Assembly (NCBI GenBank): GCA_023238725.1
Contig: CM041534.1
Location: 19,067,803 to 19,131,802 of the forward strand
DNA: 64,000 bases
Reading direction: 5' to 3'
Origin: Scortum barcoo
Taxonomy: Eukaryota; Chordata; Actinopteri; Centrarchiformes; Terapontidae
Shown: piece by piece, positions 36,425 to 48,059 of the stretch
Layout of the letters: each line of letters begins with the position of its first letter
How positions within the stretch are numbered: the first letter of the stretch is position 1
The notes under the pieces: model-generated
Databases searched by the model: none
What the model saw: the letters and a program-made list of their open reading frames with translations, nothing else
What the model was told of the DNA's origin: nothing
Program-made: the position numbers and the translations under genes

Positions 36425-37185
36425 CCGTGTCGCCTCAGTATGCGTGGTGAACAGACTCTCGGAAAAGCGACGGCTGAGAGAGAGAGGTAACCACTGGGAC
36501 AGCTGGACCACTGTGTTCGTTTATTAGAAACTTTCAAAGAGTTTCAATTTCCCCGAGCAGACCGCAGTATAAATTATTCCCCCGCTATATTCAGCTCTCC
36601 GGTGCCACACAGACAGCGTTCACTCGTATTTTTATTTTTTATTTTACAGCTCTATTTTGCATTAGGATTTAGAGTAATTTGGAGTGTGATTGGCAGGAGG
36701 AATGTTTGCTGCAATTGGGGAGGAAAAGAGGAGGCGATATTTTTTTCTTTACAGTGTATCCACTCATTTGCAGGTAGAACCGCACTCTATCCTCTTTTTT
36801 CTTCATTTGTTCTCTCCCCAATTGCCTAGACTGTCTCTTTTCTCCCCCTCCCACCCTTCCCACAACCACTTAATCTACTTCTCCCTCCTTCAGCAGAGGT
36901 CCCTGTCCTCTTTCTCTATAATTTCTATCAGGAATCCCACTTAGAGCTCCTTATCAATTCAGCGCGTGTCGCCCTTGTACCCCTGTACAAATGTTCAACT
37001 GAGCCTGGCGAACAGGCAAGCAAACGGACAAATAAATAAAAAGTGAAATTACATAACGAGACGTAATTCATCAAAACACAATCAAGAGCAAGGGCTGGCT
37101 GGGGGGGGTGGGCGAGCAAAGTCAAACACAAAGTCAAAACTATAAGACAGCAAAAGCCAGAGCGAAAGAGAAAAATTCGACAAAG
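36425..37185. other. Non-coding stretch
   Basis: No supported gene. 36780-36910 is again pyrimidine-rich. A run of eight G lies at 37102-37108. Confidence 0.5.
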
Positions 37186-37189
37186 GGAC

Positions 37190-37330
37190 GCTCCCTCGGC
37201 GCATTTGCATGAATTATGGGCCTAAAATTGAGCAAGCGACGATTGTTAGTCTCTATTAGATGGTCTGTCTCTTTCTCTCATCAGAGTGGAGCAACACGCT
37301 GAATAATCATTTGTTTCAAGGACAACAGAG
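37190..37330. promoter_or_regulatory. Possible enhancer with POU/SOX-like sites
   Basis: A perfect octamer ATTTGCAT (37203-37210) is followed by GAATTA and, about 30 bp on, by ATTGTT (37242-37247), a SOX-type core. More TAAT and ATTTG motifs follow. The block is repeat-free and abuts a CpG-rich patch. Co-binding of POU and SOX factors is known at vertebrate neural and stem-cell enhancers; here it is only a sequence match. Confidence 0.27.
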
Positions 37331-37800
37331 CGTCTTTAGTGAGCGCGCGAAGGGCCCGGCGAAAAACTGCGAGAGCGTCACACCGCCATGGGCCCGCTCA
37401 CCCGTGGGTGCTGGCATTAATCTCGGTCACTTCTCGCAGCGCAAAGCCAAACCTTCCCAGCGCACCCCGGACCCTTTGGTTTGCTGCCCACACTTGCAGC
37501 CCCTGCCAGTCCGCCTTCCCGGGAGGCTCTGTGGCCTCCCTCCCCAGCGAAGACTTGTGTGAGCCTGGGTGAGGCCGGTCAGTGGTCGCGGTGGTGGTGA
37601 GGCGTTTAATGCTGTTATCACGGGCTCTTAACTTCCCTCTTAGTCCCAAACTCTCTGTCTTTCCCTAGGCGTGACTTTCAGACAACTTTGAACCACAGTG
37701 CGGGGAGCAGACGTCCTTGATGACAGCGGCGGGGACGTCGAACGAGGAAGCTTTTACGGAGGCGTTGGCATTGCCGGCCAGTTGCCTTGCGTTTCATTAG
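37330..37800. promoter_or_regulatory. CpG-rich patch
   Basis: GC and CpG density rise clearly over about 470 bases (GAGCGCGCGAAGGGCCCGGCG at the left, GGCGGGGACGTCGAACG and GGCGGTCGGTCG at the right) in an otherwise AT-rich window. It could be a promoter, an orphan CpG island or an exon-bearing segment. Several good plus-strand acceptors lie inside it. No TATA box or start exon is evident. Confidence 0.35.
37500..37568 (+). other. Plus-strand exon candidate in CpG-rich patch
   Basis: The acceptor GGTTTGCTGCCCACACTTGCAG precedes 69 bases ending CCTGG before GTGAGG. Entered with one base, the frame is open (PCQSAFPGGSVASLPSEDLCEP) and the length is a multiple of three. Phase (one base in, two bases out) equals that of the plus-strand candidates at 12470-12640 and 20704-20787. 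No protein is recognised. Confidence 0.25.
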
Positions 37801-40800
37801 GCGGTCGGTCGTGCTAGGCCCGCGGTCAGATGGGGCGTGAAGACAGACAGGCGGTGATATTGTATTAGAGCTGCGGGCGACTGTTATTCTGCAACCTTCT
37901 CCCGTGTCTTTCAGACTCTCTGTCTGTCTGTGTGCTGTCCTTCAGGATGCTCAGAGACACAGACACGCAAACTAACACAGATTTTAGTTAATATCAGGTT
38001 TATATATAGCCACTACCTTGAAAACATGGATCAGATTAGGAATGTGAAAACCTACTTGAGTAAACCTGATTCTGAAATAAAAGGTCGAACCAAGTGTGAT
38101 TCACCTAAACAATATTAACAATATAAACAACATCCACATGAACATCATAAAGTTGAGCACTCATGCCAGAACTTTTCAAACTATTAGAAAACTATTAAAA
38201 ACACCAAACAGGGGGAGACCTACAGACAATCTTTAAACTTCCTCTTGGTTCATCTTTGTCAAATACGCTAGTTTAAAAATAGCTGTTTTCTGGATATTAC
38301 AGCCTTTCGGTATACGATACTACCGTTTTAGTTGTTGAGTCTTTATTGCTCCTCATTTTACAGTATTTTACAAGTAGTGAATATGACCTTTCAGACTGAA
38401 ACATTCATTAAAGCTGGAAAAAACAGAGTCAGTTGATACAGAAAGTATATACCTGCAAAAGACAATTACAATGGTCAGTCTGGGTCAAGTGGTGATCATA
38501 AACAACGTACCATGTTGAGGAAAAATAAGATACATGTTTTTAAAAAAGACATTTTCCTTTAAAGCATCTATCTTGTTTTTTTTAAAATGCTCGATTCATG
38601 TTTTATAAGTCTTCAGTGGCTTGAAACCAATGACTTCCTACCAGTTCGTTAGTCTAAAGGGAACTGGAGAGACCTTATTATTTTGCAGTTTTGTAACTCA
38701 GAGAACTTTTAAAGGAAAAATCTTTTTTCTCCGATTTATGATTAGATAGTGTTTGCTTGTTAGCATGCTAATCATAGCTATTATTGTCTCCATGTAAACG
38801 AATCTTATTTGCCCATAAGGTGCGACTTTGTAGAAACAATTGTGTCCTCTAATCATGTTAACTGGTAACAAACAGCACATAAACATACTGTATTATGATG
38901 CATTAGCAGGCCATGAATCTTAATATTACTGTGTATAAATGCTGGGAGAATCTAGTGGAAGGACTATAAAAGATTCCCTCATGCACTGCACATATGCAGC
39001 ATAGCATCACTTTGAAATAAGACTGTGGGGATAGAAAATATAGACTTTGTGAAGTAAAAACGTACGGAAGAAAAGAGGAGCTACGGGACAAAAGATACAC
39101 GATCAGACAAAAACAGCCTCATCACCACCAACGAGACCACTGGCAGCAACCCTGTCACCATCTGTGTGTGTAATTATTAACACACAGCCAGGCAGCTATC
39201 AGCTTGGCTGATCTCAACGTGAAACCGCTGGTACAATGAGCAAACACGGCGAAAAAGGCAGGCTGTCGGTCCAGGTGCGGCAGCCAGGGACCACTTAGCC
39301 AATCAATTGGCTCGATGTCCCCACAGAAAGAAAGGATGCCGGTCGCTAGCCACAAGTGACATGCCGGGCGAATGTCTGTCTCGTTGTGAGAGGCGGTGTC
39401 ATGAATTTTTTTAATACTATGGTTGTTTTCTTAAAATGCAAATCATGTTCTTTAACTGTAAAGAGACATAATTTATGTAAACTAGAGATAAACAGCAGCA
39501 CAAAACAAACAGAAATTAACTTGAGAGATTTTTTTCTTTTTATAAGTAGAATTATCAGCATGAAAAATACTGCGCTTGAGAAGATTATAATGCTTAATTT
39601 TTGTTGTGACTGATTTGGAGAGTTGTTTCATATTCAGTCTGATGTTTTGAGATAGTCTCAAAGTAATTTCTAGTGAAATGAGTAAACTCTAAAAGTCCTG
39701 TTTGTGGAAAATAAATCTGGGCCTTAGCGCGAGGTTGAAGGAACACCTTTGCTGCTTACTCACTGAGGAAGGTGGAAGATAGGAAGATAGGGCAGGAAGA
39801 TAAAGAGAGCGAAGCCGGGAAACATGTCAGATGTGATGTTATTGACTGTGTTGGAACAATTATGGAGCTGCCGCCGCCCTCATTATTTTACAGTCTGTGC
39901 ATCCATCAAGACTGAGCTCAGCCTAATCACATTAATAGACCCCGCTAATGACGGACACTTTGACTTGTCAACCACAGGTGAAACTAATATTATTAATGAT
40001 GGGTGCGTTTCATTGGGTTGTTCTTTTCGCTGAGGTATTGTGAATGCTGGTCTACAGAACAGAGCCATCATCAACGTTTTTACTTCCACCAGTGTGTGGC
40101 TTGATAAAACTGTATTTTCTTTCCCATTTCAAGCAGCAACAAGCAGCATTTTCCAGCTAAAAGCTCTGATAAACACACTGCCCAGCACCAAGAAGCACTT
40201 TGAACATAGCGCAGCACTTGGCTGAATGGTTTAGCGATAACCTTTAATAGACGATGATGCTATACTTTTGTGAGGTATATTTTTTGAAGATATTGTTTGA
40301 TGTGTCAAAATCACCAGTTATATAAACTTTGACCACAGCCATGTGAAATACTCAACCATAGTTCTATTATATAGATCATGCCTTAAAACATACACATAAA
40401 TATATATTAAACAGCAACAGTACTTCATGCTACATCACTAACTGACTACAGACACAGATTTTGTCTGAAGTAAGAGGTGTAATTATACTTTAAAAAGCTC
40501 CTATTATTCTATTATTTCCATATATCAATAAACCCCAGTGTTGCCTTCCGTTATAAATGTACAGCAATCATATAGCAAACAGTGAACGTGTATAGATTTT
40601 TTTAAAACCCCACAGACTCTGGTCACATGTTCACTACACTCTGTGAGGCACAGGTAAAATGTCAATAATTCATCATTAATGGAAACTCAGAACAACCGAA
40701 GTAGCGAAGCTCCTTTGTGTTCACAAAAATGTGAGTTTCGTGTTTGGTTTCAGGGGGGACGCTCAAAAAAATCATTTGCTTCCTCCTCAGAGATCGGCGT

Positions 40801-41170
40801 ATCGTGGAAAAACCCCTTTTTGACGGTAACATGCGCGGATGTGATGGGAGAGTCATGTCGGCTGTGAGCGTTTAGAGTCAGCGGGGAGACAGAGGCTCCA
40901 GTGTAACGAGAGAGAGGCCTTTCTGTGCTGTGACTCAGATGAACACAGCAGTTGTTGGGGAAAAGGTCAGTGGATTTTGTTGGTATTCTGCAGCCGTGCG
41001 CGTTTTGGCAGGACACTTGACGGCGCAGCGGGCACTCGAGCTTGAAATGATGTTGCTTCCTCCGGCCAGGAGGCGATGGCTCCCATGCCACACAGCATAC
41101 GCAGAACGCCATAAATCCTACAGTGTAAATAAAGACCCGCCTCGCTCCACCACGTCTCACTCTTTCTGTG
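37801..41170. other. Non-coding stretch
   Basis: No supported gene. A 136-codon minus-strand frame (41160 to 40750) begins with a hydrophobic, signal-like segment but has no recognisable domain and poor splice context. Confidence 0.45.
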
Positions 41171-41177
41171 TCCTTAC

Positions 41178-41195
41178 TTTTTTTTTTTTTTTTTT
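41178..41195 (+). repeat. Poly-T tract
   Basis: Eighteen consecutive T, followed by further pyrimidine-rich DNA to about 41320. Confidence 0.9.
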
Positions 41196-41199
41196 GTAA

Positions 41200-43790
41200 A
41201 TGCTGTCCTGTCTCTCTCCATTTTCCCTCTCCTTCCCTCTCATTTTTCTTCCCTGTGTTTATTCCGCACCATCTCTTTCTGGTGTTTCTCTTCCTTTTTC
41301 TTTTTCTCCAGTGATGTAGTAGTAAACAAAAAAGGTGGTTGATTTATGACTTTCATTGTATGATCTTTTTAAAGTTGTGCATCCACGAGTGTCAGCTGTG
41401 ATTTCAAGAAAACACAGGTAAACACAGTTATATTTTTTACCATAATTTACTTTGTGTCTCTCTTTTTTTCTCTTTTTCTCCCTCTCCTTTACTCTCTTCT
41501 GCTCATCTGTGGAGCATCTTCTTTCTTTGTCATTATGGGAAAACATTATCCTCATATTCATCTGACTTTGCAGCAATAAAGTGCAGATTGTTAGGAAAAA
41601 GAAAGGGAAGGTAAATCTCATTTAGTCGCAGTTTGACTTTATTAACTGCACAGCAGGCGGTGACAGAGGTTTATCCTTTGACAGATGTTTTCAACGCTGC
41701 TTGCGGTGTTGGACCACTACCCCCCGTCCTCAGCGTGCACACACACACACTCATACATACACGAACACACAAATGTGCGGTCCCTAATTACAGACTTCCA
41801 ACACCCCTGCTGAGCCTATACAGCATTCAGGCCCAGCAGGTATTTCGCTGCCATTTTAGAATTACTTTGCTGCAGTATATAGTTTGTTGTATGTCACACA
41901 ACAAACAAAATTATACAAATCACATAAATCTCTGACAGAAAGTGACAAAATCTGACAAAACCACGCTAAAAAACAACTTATGTCTGTAAACTGTGTTAGA
42001 TGCAGTCATACACCACCACTATTTTATAGTTGTTGGTGAAATTCATTGCCAATGGAGGAAGACGGGTAACATTTATACTAAATATGAAGGAAAAAGTAGG
42101 TGTGTGTTTTCTTGCTTCCCATCCTTGTAACATGGAGTTAATGTAAAACTTGTTAAAAGGTTTACTAAAATGCAGTTAATTAGAAATCCAGCACTCAACA
42201 TTAGCCTATGTTGTGCTTATCGCTCCAATTATCCAGGCAGGAATGACATTTTTATAAATGCCCTTTATAATATTTTATTTAAGATTCCAGTTTTTTTTTG
42301 GTGGCCTTTAAAGATATAATCTTGGATATCTTTCATTGAATTAAATGTCAACACACTGGTGATTGAGCCTCTTGCCCACTGATTAAATTTTGCAGTTTGC
42401 ATTTGCAGCATTATGTCACCAGCGGTACAGTCACAGTCACAGTCGATGCACAGTTGGGCTTGTAATGCAACAGACTTGCTCTTCAACTCACCTGTGTGTG
42501 AAGCTGCACACAGTTTAGTCTAGTGTTGTGAATGAATGATTACTATGGCCATTTCTGACTAGCTTTAGGTGGCACAAAAGACAAAGGCATGAAAATACAT
42601 TTTCCACAGGCCAAAGAAGTTCTGGTAGAGATAGGAAGGATTTCTATGTTATAACTTATGTATGTTCATGTTATCAGACAGCTGTGCAATTCAGAAGAGT
42701 GGGCTGTGTCATGGTTGAACATGTAGTGCGTTGACATTACAACACTGTATCTATTATAGATGGATTGAATTAACTTGAATAACAAACAATGGCTGACATT
42801 AAGCATCCAATCATCAGTTTCCTAGTCATAATTACAAGTAAGGTCATGCCATTTAGAAGTTCGAAACTTGTAATTACGATAATTCCGATATAACATAAAA
42901 ACGGCATCAATGCCACCTGCTGATTGGCAAACCATAAGGCGGGTGGCAAGACAGCAGAAATTAAAGTTCAAATGTTGGAAAGCAAGCCCCAAATGCATCT
43001 AATTACATTAATCAATATGAATAAATGGCATACACTGAAATCTACTGTGTGTGAGGCAGCAAAGGTGCCAAAAGAGAGACTGGTGAGGGTAATGCTTTCC
43101 TGTGGTGGAAAGGTAAAGAAAGCTTAAAGTGTAAAGTGTTCAAATAATGGTTTCACTTCTTTTGGACACTTGCACCAACAAATAAACGTGCCACCGCTTC
43201 CAGAAAATAAAACAAATAAACTTTATCTAACTAGTTACTGCAGCTTGTTGTGTGGGTAACATTTGATAAGGTGGTGTTGTTCAGGTCAGTTAGCCTTAAC
43301 CAGAAACAGTGTTATGAAAAATTAGTAGCTGCAGTTGTGTTGTGTGTACTAGTCTTTTAACAGTAAATCTCTTTTATACAGTGAAACATTAATGGAGTTG
43401 TGTTAGCTGTGTGGCTACTTCAGCACTATGACTTCCCCGAACTGTAGCCATCAAACTGGACTTTAGATGTTCAGCCGTCTTTGTTGGACTTAAAGACAAT
43501 TTTAGCATCAGAATGTGGGTAATAAAATTATTCCCAAAGTAAACAAATTGATGAGTTGGTTGAACTGCTCATTTACAAAGTTAAGCATGTAATTGGTGTT
43601 CCACATTGTGCTTTCTTCTGAAGCTAACCTCAACCAGCCCAGGCCATTTGTTTGAGGATGAGTTATACAGATCCCTGAGACTCTGTTTTGTCGGCCTTGG
43701 CCTGTTTGCAATTCGGTGGGGGAAAGTCAGAGGTAGAGTTGCAGTTGGGCTTTTTCCAGAGGGGAGGAATTTGCATTTTAAACAAAGATT
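41200..43790. other. Non-coding stretch
   Basis: No supported gene. Pyrimidine-rich pieces lie at 41205-41310 and 41455-41530, and a (CA)n-like piece near 41739-41772. A 67-codon plus-strand frame at 42924-43127 is discussed as a finding. Confidence 0.45.
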
Positions 43791-43796
43791 ATTTAC

Positions 43797-43925
43797 CAAG
43801 GCGTTTGTTCCAAGTTCCTGTCTCTTAATATCATTTCCATATCTTAACATTTCGGCAACTTTGAGACTGGCTCTGACAGCAAAGTGGAGCCTTGGGTTGT
43901 TGAGATCACTGAGAAGGCTCATTAC
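43797..43925 (-). other. Weak exon candidate
   Basis: On the minus strand AACTTCAG precedes 129 bases, a multiple of three, ending GCCTTG before GTAAAT. The frame is open and plausible in composition (MSLLSDLNNPRLHFAVRASL...), but the acceptor has a poor pyrimidine tract and the donor is mediocre. No protein is recognised. Confidence 0.15.
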
Positions 43926-44483
43926 CTGAAGTTAATCTTTGAACAGTTTTGAAATATACATCAGTCAGCATTTTGAAAAAGAGTAGTATATATGTTTAAA
44001 GAAGTGTTATTCTTTCAGATAAAAATCATAGTAAAATAACTGTTTAAAAAAGGTGTTTTAATTTCATATTGTTTGTCAGAGGTGCTGAGTATTTTTAGTA
44101 TCAACTCTGAATGTCATTCAGGAGTTTGGTGAAATGCGGGGTCCTCTTGGGAATGACAGGTTCAAGAAATATGAAGTCGAAAGATATGGCTCAGTGACCG
44201 CTTTCTCTTCAAAACCCCTTCAAGTACATTTCAGTATATAAGGAAGTTAAAAGCCAAACCTTGATTTATGGCTAGATTAACCCTTTGTGCAAGTCAGGAC
44301 TTTTTTGTTAAAAAATGAGAAGGACATCAACAGCTCAAGGTGGATTTACGGTGACTCTTATTCATAATAATCCAGAATAGTGTTTTTTTAATGGCTAACT
44401 TTACACTACTCCTTGAGGAAAGACAGTAAATAAGTAAATCAACATAAATTATATTAAACAGACAAGAAAGGAAAACCATTAAA

Positions 44484-44600
44484 TAAGAAAGGTCCTTTAT
44501 TGATCGCACAGTGGGAAAATTTCACCGTTACAGCAGCTCAAACACAATTTAAAAGGAGACATTAAATAATAGAGACAAAATAAACACACAAAAAAGTACA
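44484..44600 (-). mobile_element. LINE/SINE 3'-end fragment
   Basis: On the minus strand the sequence reads AAATTTTCCCACTGTGCGATCAATAAAGGACC, the standard teleost retroposon end (TTTCCC..GGGATCAATAAAG). Upstream of it lies the usual A/T-rich 3' region. The body is too diverged to set the 5' boundary. It is similar in kind to the plus-strand fragment at 23120-23330. Confidence 0.65.
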
Positions 44601-45240
44601 ATAAATTGTAAATAGTAATAATAAGAGAAAAAGAAAGAAACAGTGTTTATTTACAAAGCCTCACCCAGTTAGATGTGCAATCAATCCAATGGAATTAAAT
44701 GGAATCAATCCAATTTTTGTGGTACTCCCTTGCTGAATTTACAACGACTCCAGTCTTGTCTTTACTATCTCTAATAATAGTCACTGTTTTCGGGTGACTC
44801 TGTAACTACTGTACTTGGATAAAAACTTTTGTCTCTTAATTTTAGACACAAGTAATAAAATGCATGGCAGTACATCCAGCTGTATAAGTTACTGATACCA
44901 TACTCAGGTCGAGCTAAACGTAATTTAATGTATTCAGATCAGTATAGTTTCCTTTCATCACTGACGTCCATTAGTGTCTGATCACAAAACAGAAAAGGTA
45001 ATAACATTTTTCTGAACATTCAGCTCCCGGACAGTAATCTGAGGGCAATGCTGTCCATTATCAGCCTTAAAAGTAAGAAAGGAAACACACGTACACTCTC
45101 TAATCATCTCATTCAGAGTATTTATCTTGTTTTTGAAGTAGCTGAACAATTTCCATTTCCTAGTGCAGGAGAAACAATAATTGTAAATCATAATGTTTCT
45201 TTCTCATAAGGGTGGCAGGAGATGTGTTCTATTACACAAC
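44601..45240. other. Non-coding stretch
   Basis: No gene or recognised repeat beyond the retroposon tail on its left. The first 100 bases may belong to that element. Confidence 0.5.
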
Positions 45241-45241
45241 A

Positions 45242-45430
45242 GGACCGCATTAAAAATGTGATTTTTACTCATCAGCGACTGGTAACCTTAATAGCCAACT
45301 TTCCATTATTTGGATCACATCCGTCCATTAACACAGCTTGTGAAAGTGCTGTTAAGAGCTGTTAATGCCAACCTGAAATCAGAGCTAAATTCTCTGGACC
45401 AGTCATGACTGTTATTCTCTCCTGCAGACA
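45242..45430. promoter_or_regulatory. Possible conserved non-coding element
   Basis: A repeat-free block with several TTAAT/CATTA cores, TTTGGATCACATCC and CCATTAACACAGCTTG. Appearance only; no test of conservation is possible here. Confidence 0.18.
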
Positions 45431-48000
45431 CACTGTGTGGTTACTCTGGTTGTTGGAACTGCAGAAACTATAAGAGGCATGCTTACATCTGAAGAGAGCT
45501 TAAAAGGTTCAGTTCACCCAAACTACAAAAATAATTGTGCATAAACTGAACCAAAGTAGTTTCAGATCAGGTTTTCATTTTTTGTTAGTGGTGGAGTTGG
45601 AAAACGCTTATGTGTCATTCTAGAGGACATCAGTGTCATCGACATCAGTCAACGAATTATGGAGGTTTTTTTTTTAGTGTTTTTGGTTTTAAGCACCTGG
45701 GTACAGCTGTCTTGTCTTCATAACCTGTGCCTCTACATGCACACTCTCTAATACAGTGAATACAGTGAATTTGAAACAGTGAAAAATAAAGTTTGGAAAA
45801 TCGAATGGCAACACATATTTCTTAATAGTGATTTTGAAGAAGTAAAAGAACACACTGTCAACAGTTTAAAAACTGATCCTCCCTGCACTGATTGATAGTC
45901 ATGATGCATTTGAGGGAAAAAAATAAAATAAAACCAATGCATAAGTTGGTAAATTGGTTGAACTAAAGTAACTCAAAGTGTAAAACGTCCTTTAGTCACC
46001 CTGTGACTTTATTTTATTACATTTACTTTTGTTAAGAAAAACTTCAGAGCGTTTCAGTTCAAGCATATCAACAATTTGTCTAGGTGCAGGACTTCATATT
46101 TTTAAAAGCAAGGGAGAGTCATATTCCCCTCAGCGCACAAACATTTAATTTTGAAAAGCTGGATGTACATTGATTGAGATTTTCCTTTCAAAGATTCTTC
46201 TCTGACGATTTGAGGTTAAGAGCCAGGTGTCTCTCGTCTCTTTAACTTACAAATTTGCACTCTCATTGTGGAGGCAATTACCAACATTAAGACCATGACA
46301 AGAACAGCAAAATGTGAAAAGTGGTGAATTGAATGTGACAAGACTGAATAAATTGCACCACTTAGCAGCCATTTTTACTTCCGATGTACGTAAGTTCCTG
46401 ATGATTAGATGGCTCTTCAGCCAAGCAGCCAAGCTATTATGTTCAAGTTTGACATCCCATTTTGCATTCCCATCTTCCATTCCAGCTATTCATATAACAT
46501 TTGGACAGAGAGGGAGAGTTTTCACAAGCAGTGGCTGGTTGGAGGAAACTCATTTCTGTCATTTAGCAGACAGGGAGGAAAGGTGTTTATTTTATAATTA
46601 GAGTGTTAGGTTGTTGTAGGTGAAGTTCTGCTGGTTCATTAATCATTTTCAGTATCAGCTCTGCTTTCCATTCTCACTAATGTCACATTCAGTTGCCTTG
46701 TAGGTGGTGTTATCCTGGTCTTTTGTACCCACGATTACCCCACTATAGAAATTAAAGTGATGGTCCACTTTCAAATTAAAAAGTTGATTTATCTATTCTG
46801 TGAACGCAGGGGTTTCTGGTGTTACTTGGTCTTACTTGGTGGCTAATTTTGGCTAATGTTTGCAAACTTTTCATAGACATTGCCATCTAACCATGCAGAA
46901 TAAGGTTCATCAACTTTATGACGCTTCTTTACCGGAGGCACTATTTAAACAAACAAAAACAAAATGTTTCTTAGCTGTTCTCCATTTGCTCTGTTAGATC
47001 ATCTGATAATGTCTTTCCTGAAAGTGACTCAAGAGAATCTCAGGAAATGAAGGGGAGTTCAATGCGCCATCATCCTGTAAATACATCTTACCTAGCAAAG
47101 TTGCACATCTCATTTGAAACCCCCTGTATGGTGTGTCTAAAAGAAGAAAGTCTAAAAGTATAGTATTTACCCAATATGAACATGAACACGCAAAGTGTAG
47201 AGTCTGCACTTTTACTAAAGTAGCAATTGTTTTTTTTTCAAATCCAATATACAGAATCAAAACAATGAAAAAACTGTACAAATATTTTGTGACTGCATCT
47301 AGAAAAGGTCAATTGGATTCACAGTTCAGTTGAATGTTCATTTAACTTGAGTCCAAAACATCGAATCTGGTTATGTCTGACCTTGTACTTCTACATAGTT
47401 CACCACCTGTTCATGGACTACAGGACTAATTGTTTTCTCTCATGTACAAGCTGTTCATCTGTTTTCACCTTTACCACATGAGGCATTAATAATTGTTTGA
47501 TTCATACAAAAGCCTCAGTTAAAGGAAATGAGAGTTTTGAGATATCTGAGGACCTGATGACACACATGGTTAATGTGATGAGGTTGCTCAGAATCAACGC
47601 TGACATTAAAACAAATAAAACTTCTAAGTGCCACATTTCAAGCAAATCATCTCCTCTCACAAGCTTCCTTTCATCAATACAGTAACAAAGAGAGAGTTTT
47701 TGTCTTTGTCTCTTTAAACACCCTCAGCTTTACTCGGTAACGTGACTCAGTAACGTGACATGTTTGAGTTGAGATGCAGAGAGGTGGCTCTGTGCGTAAG
47801 TAGGCTGATGAATAGAAATCTTCCACAGATTTTTTTTTGTTCCTATATGTGTGGAGAGGCTGATAATTTCCCCATAATGAAAGTCGGTTCCGGACGCTAA
47901 CAGGATTAAAGCTGAGAAATGAGCACGCAGCATTTTCCTATGAGCTACGAGAGGTCCATTTTAACAGCTTTCCGTCTCGTGATTCTTTGTCTCATCACTT
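45431..48000. other. Non-coding stretch
   Basis: No supported gene. A weak 45-nt exon candidate on the minus strand at 47092-47136 is discussed as a finding. A short TTACTTGG duplication lies near 46823-46842. Confidence 0.5.
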
Positions 48001-48017
48001 TTTCGCAGATTGTCTCT

Positions 48018-48058
48018 TGTTTTTTTTTTTGTTTTTTTTGCTTTTTTGTTTTTTTTGT
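48018..48058 (+). repeat. T-rich tract (T)nG
   Basis: Runs of 6 to 13 T separated by single G or GC. This gives a lysine-rich artefact frame on the other strand. Confidence 0.9.
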
Positions 48059-48059
48059 C

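Noticed and set aside
36106..36527. Serine- and leucine-rich overlapping frames
   Set aside because: Produced by the pyrimidine-rich tract. Low complexity on both strands.
40750..40815. ISEEEANDFFERP segment resembling the propeptide motif ahead of Gla domains
   Set aside because: No Gla domain follows in any frame, a stop comes immediately after, and the splice borders are poor.
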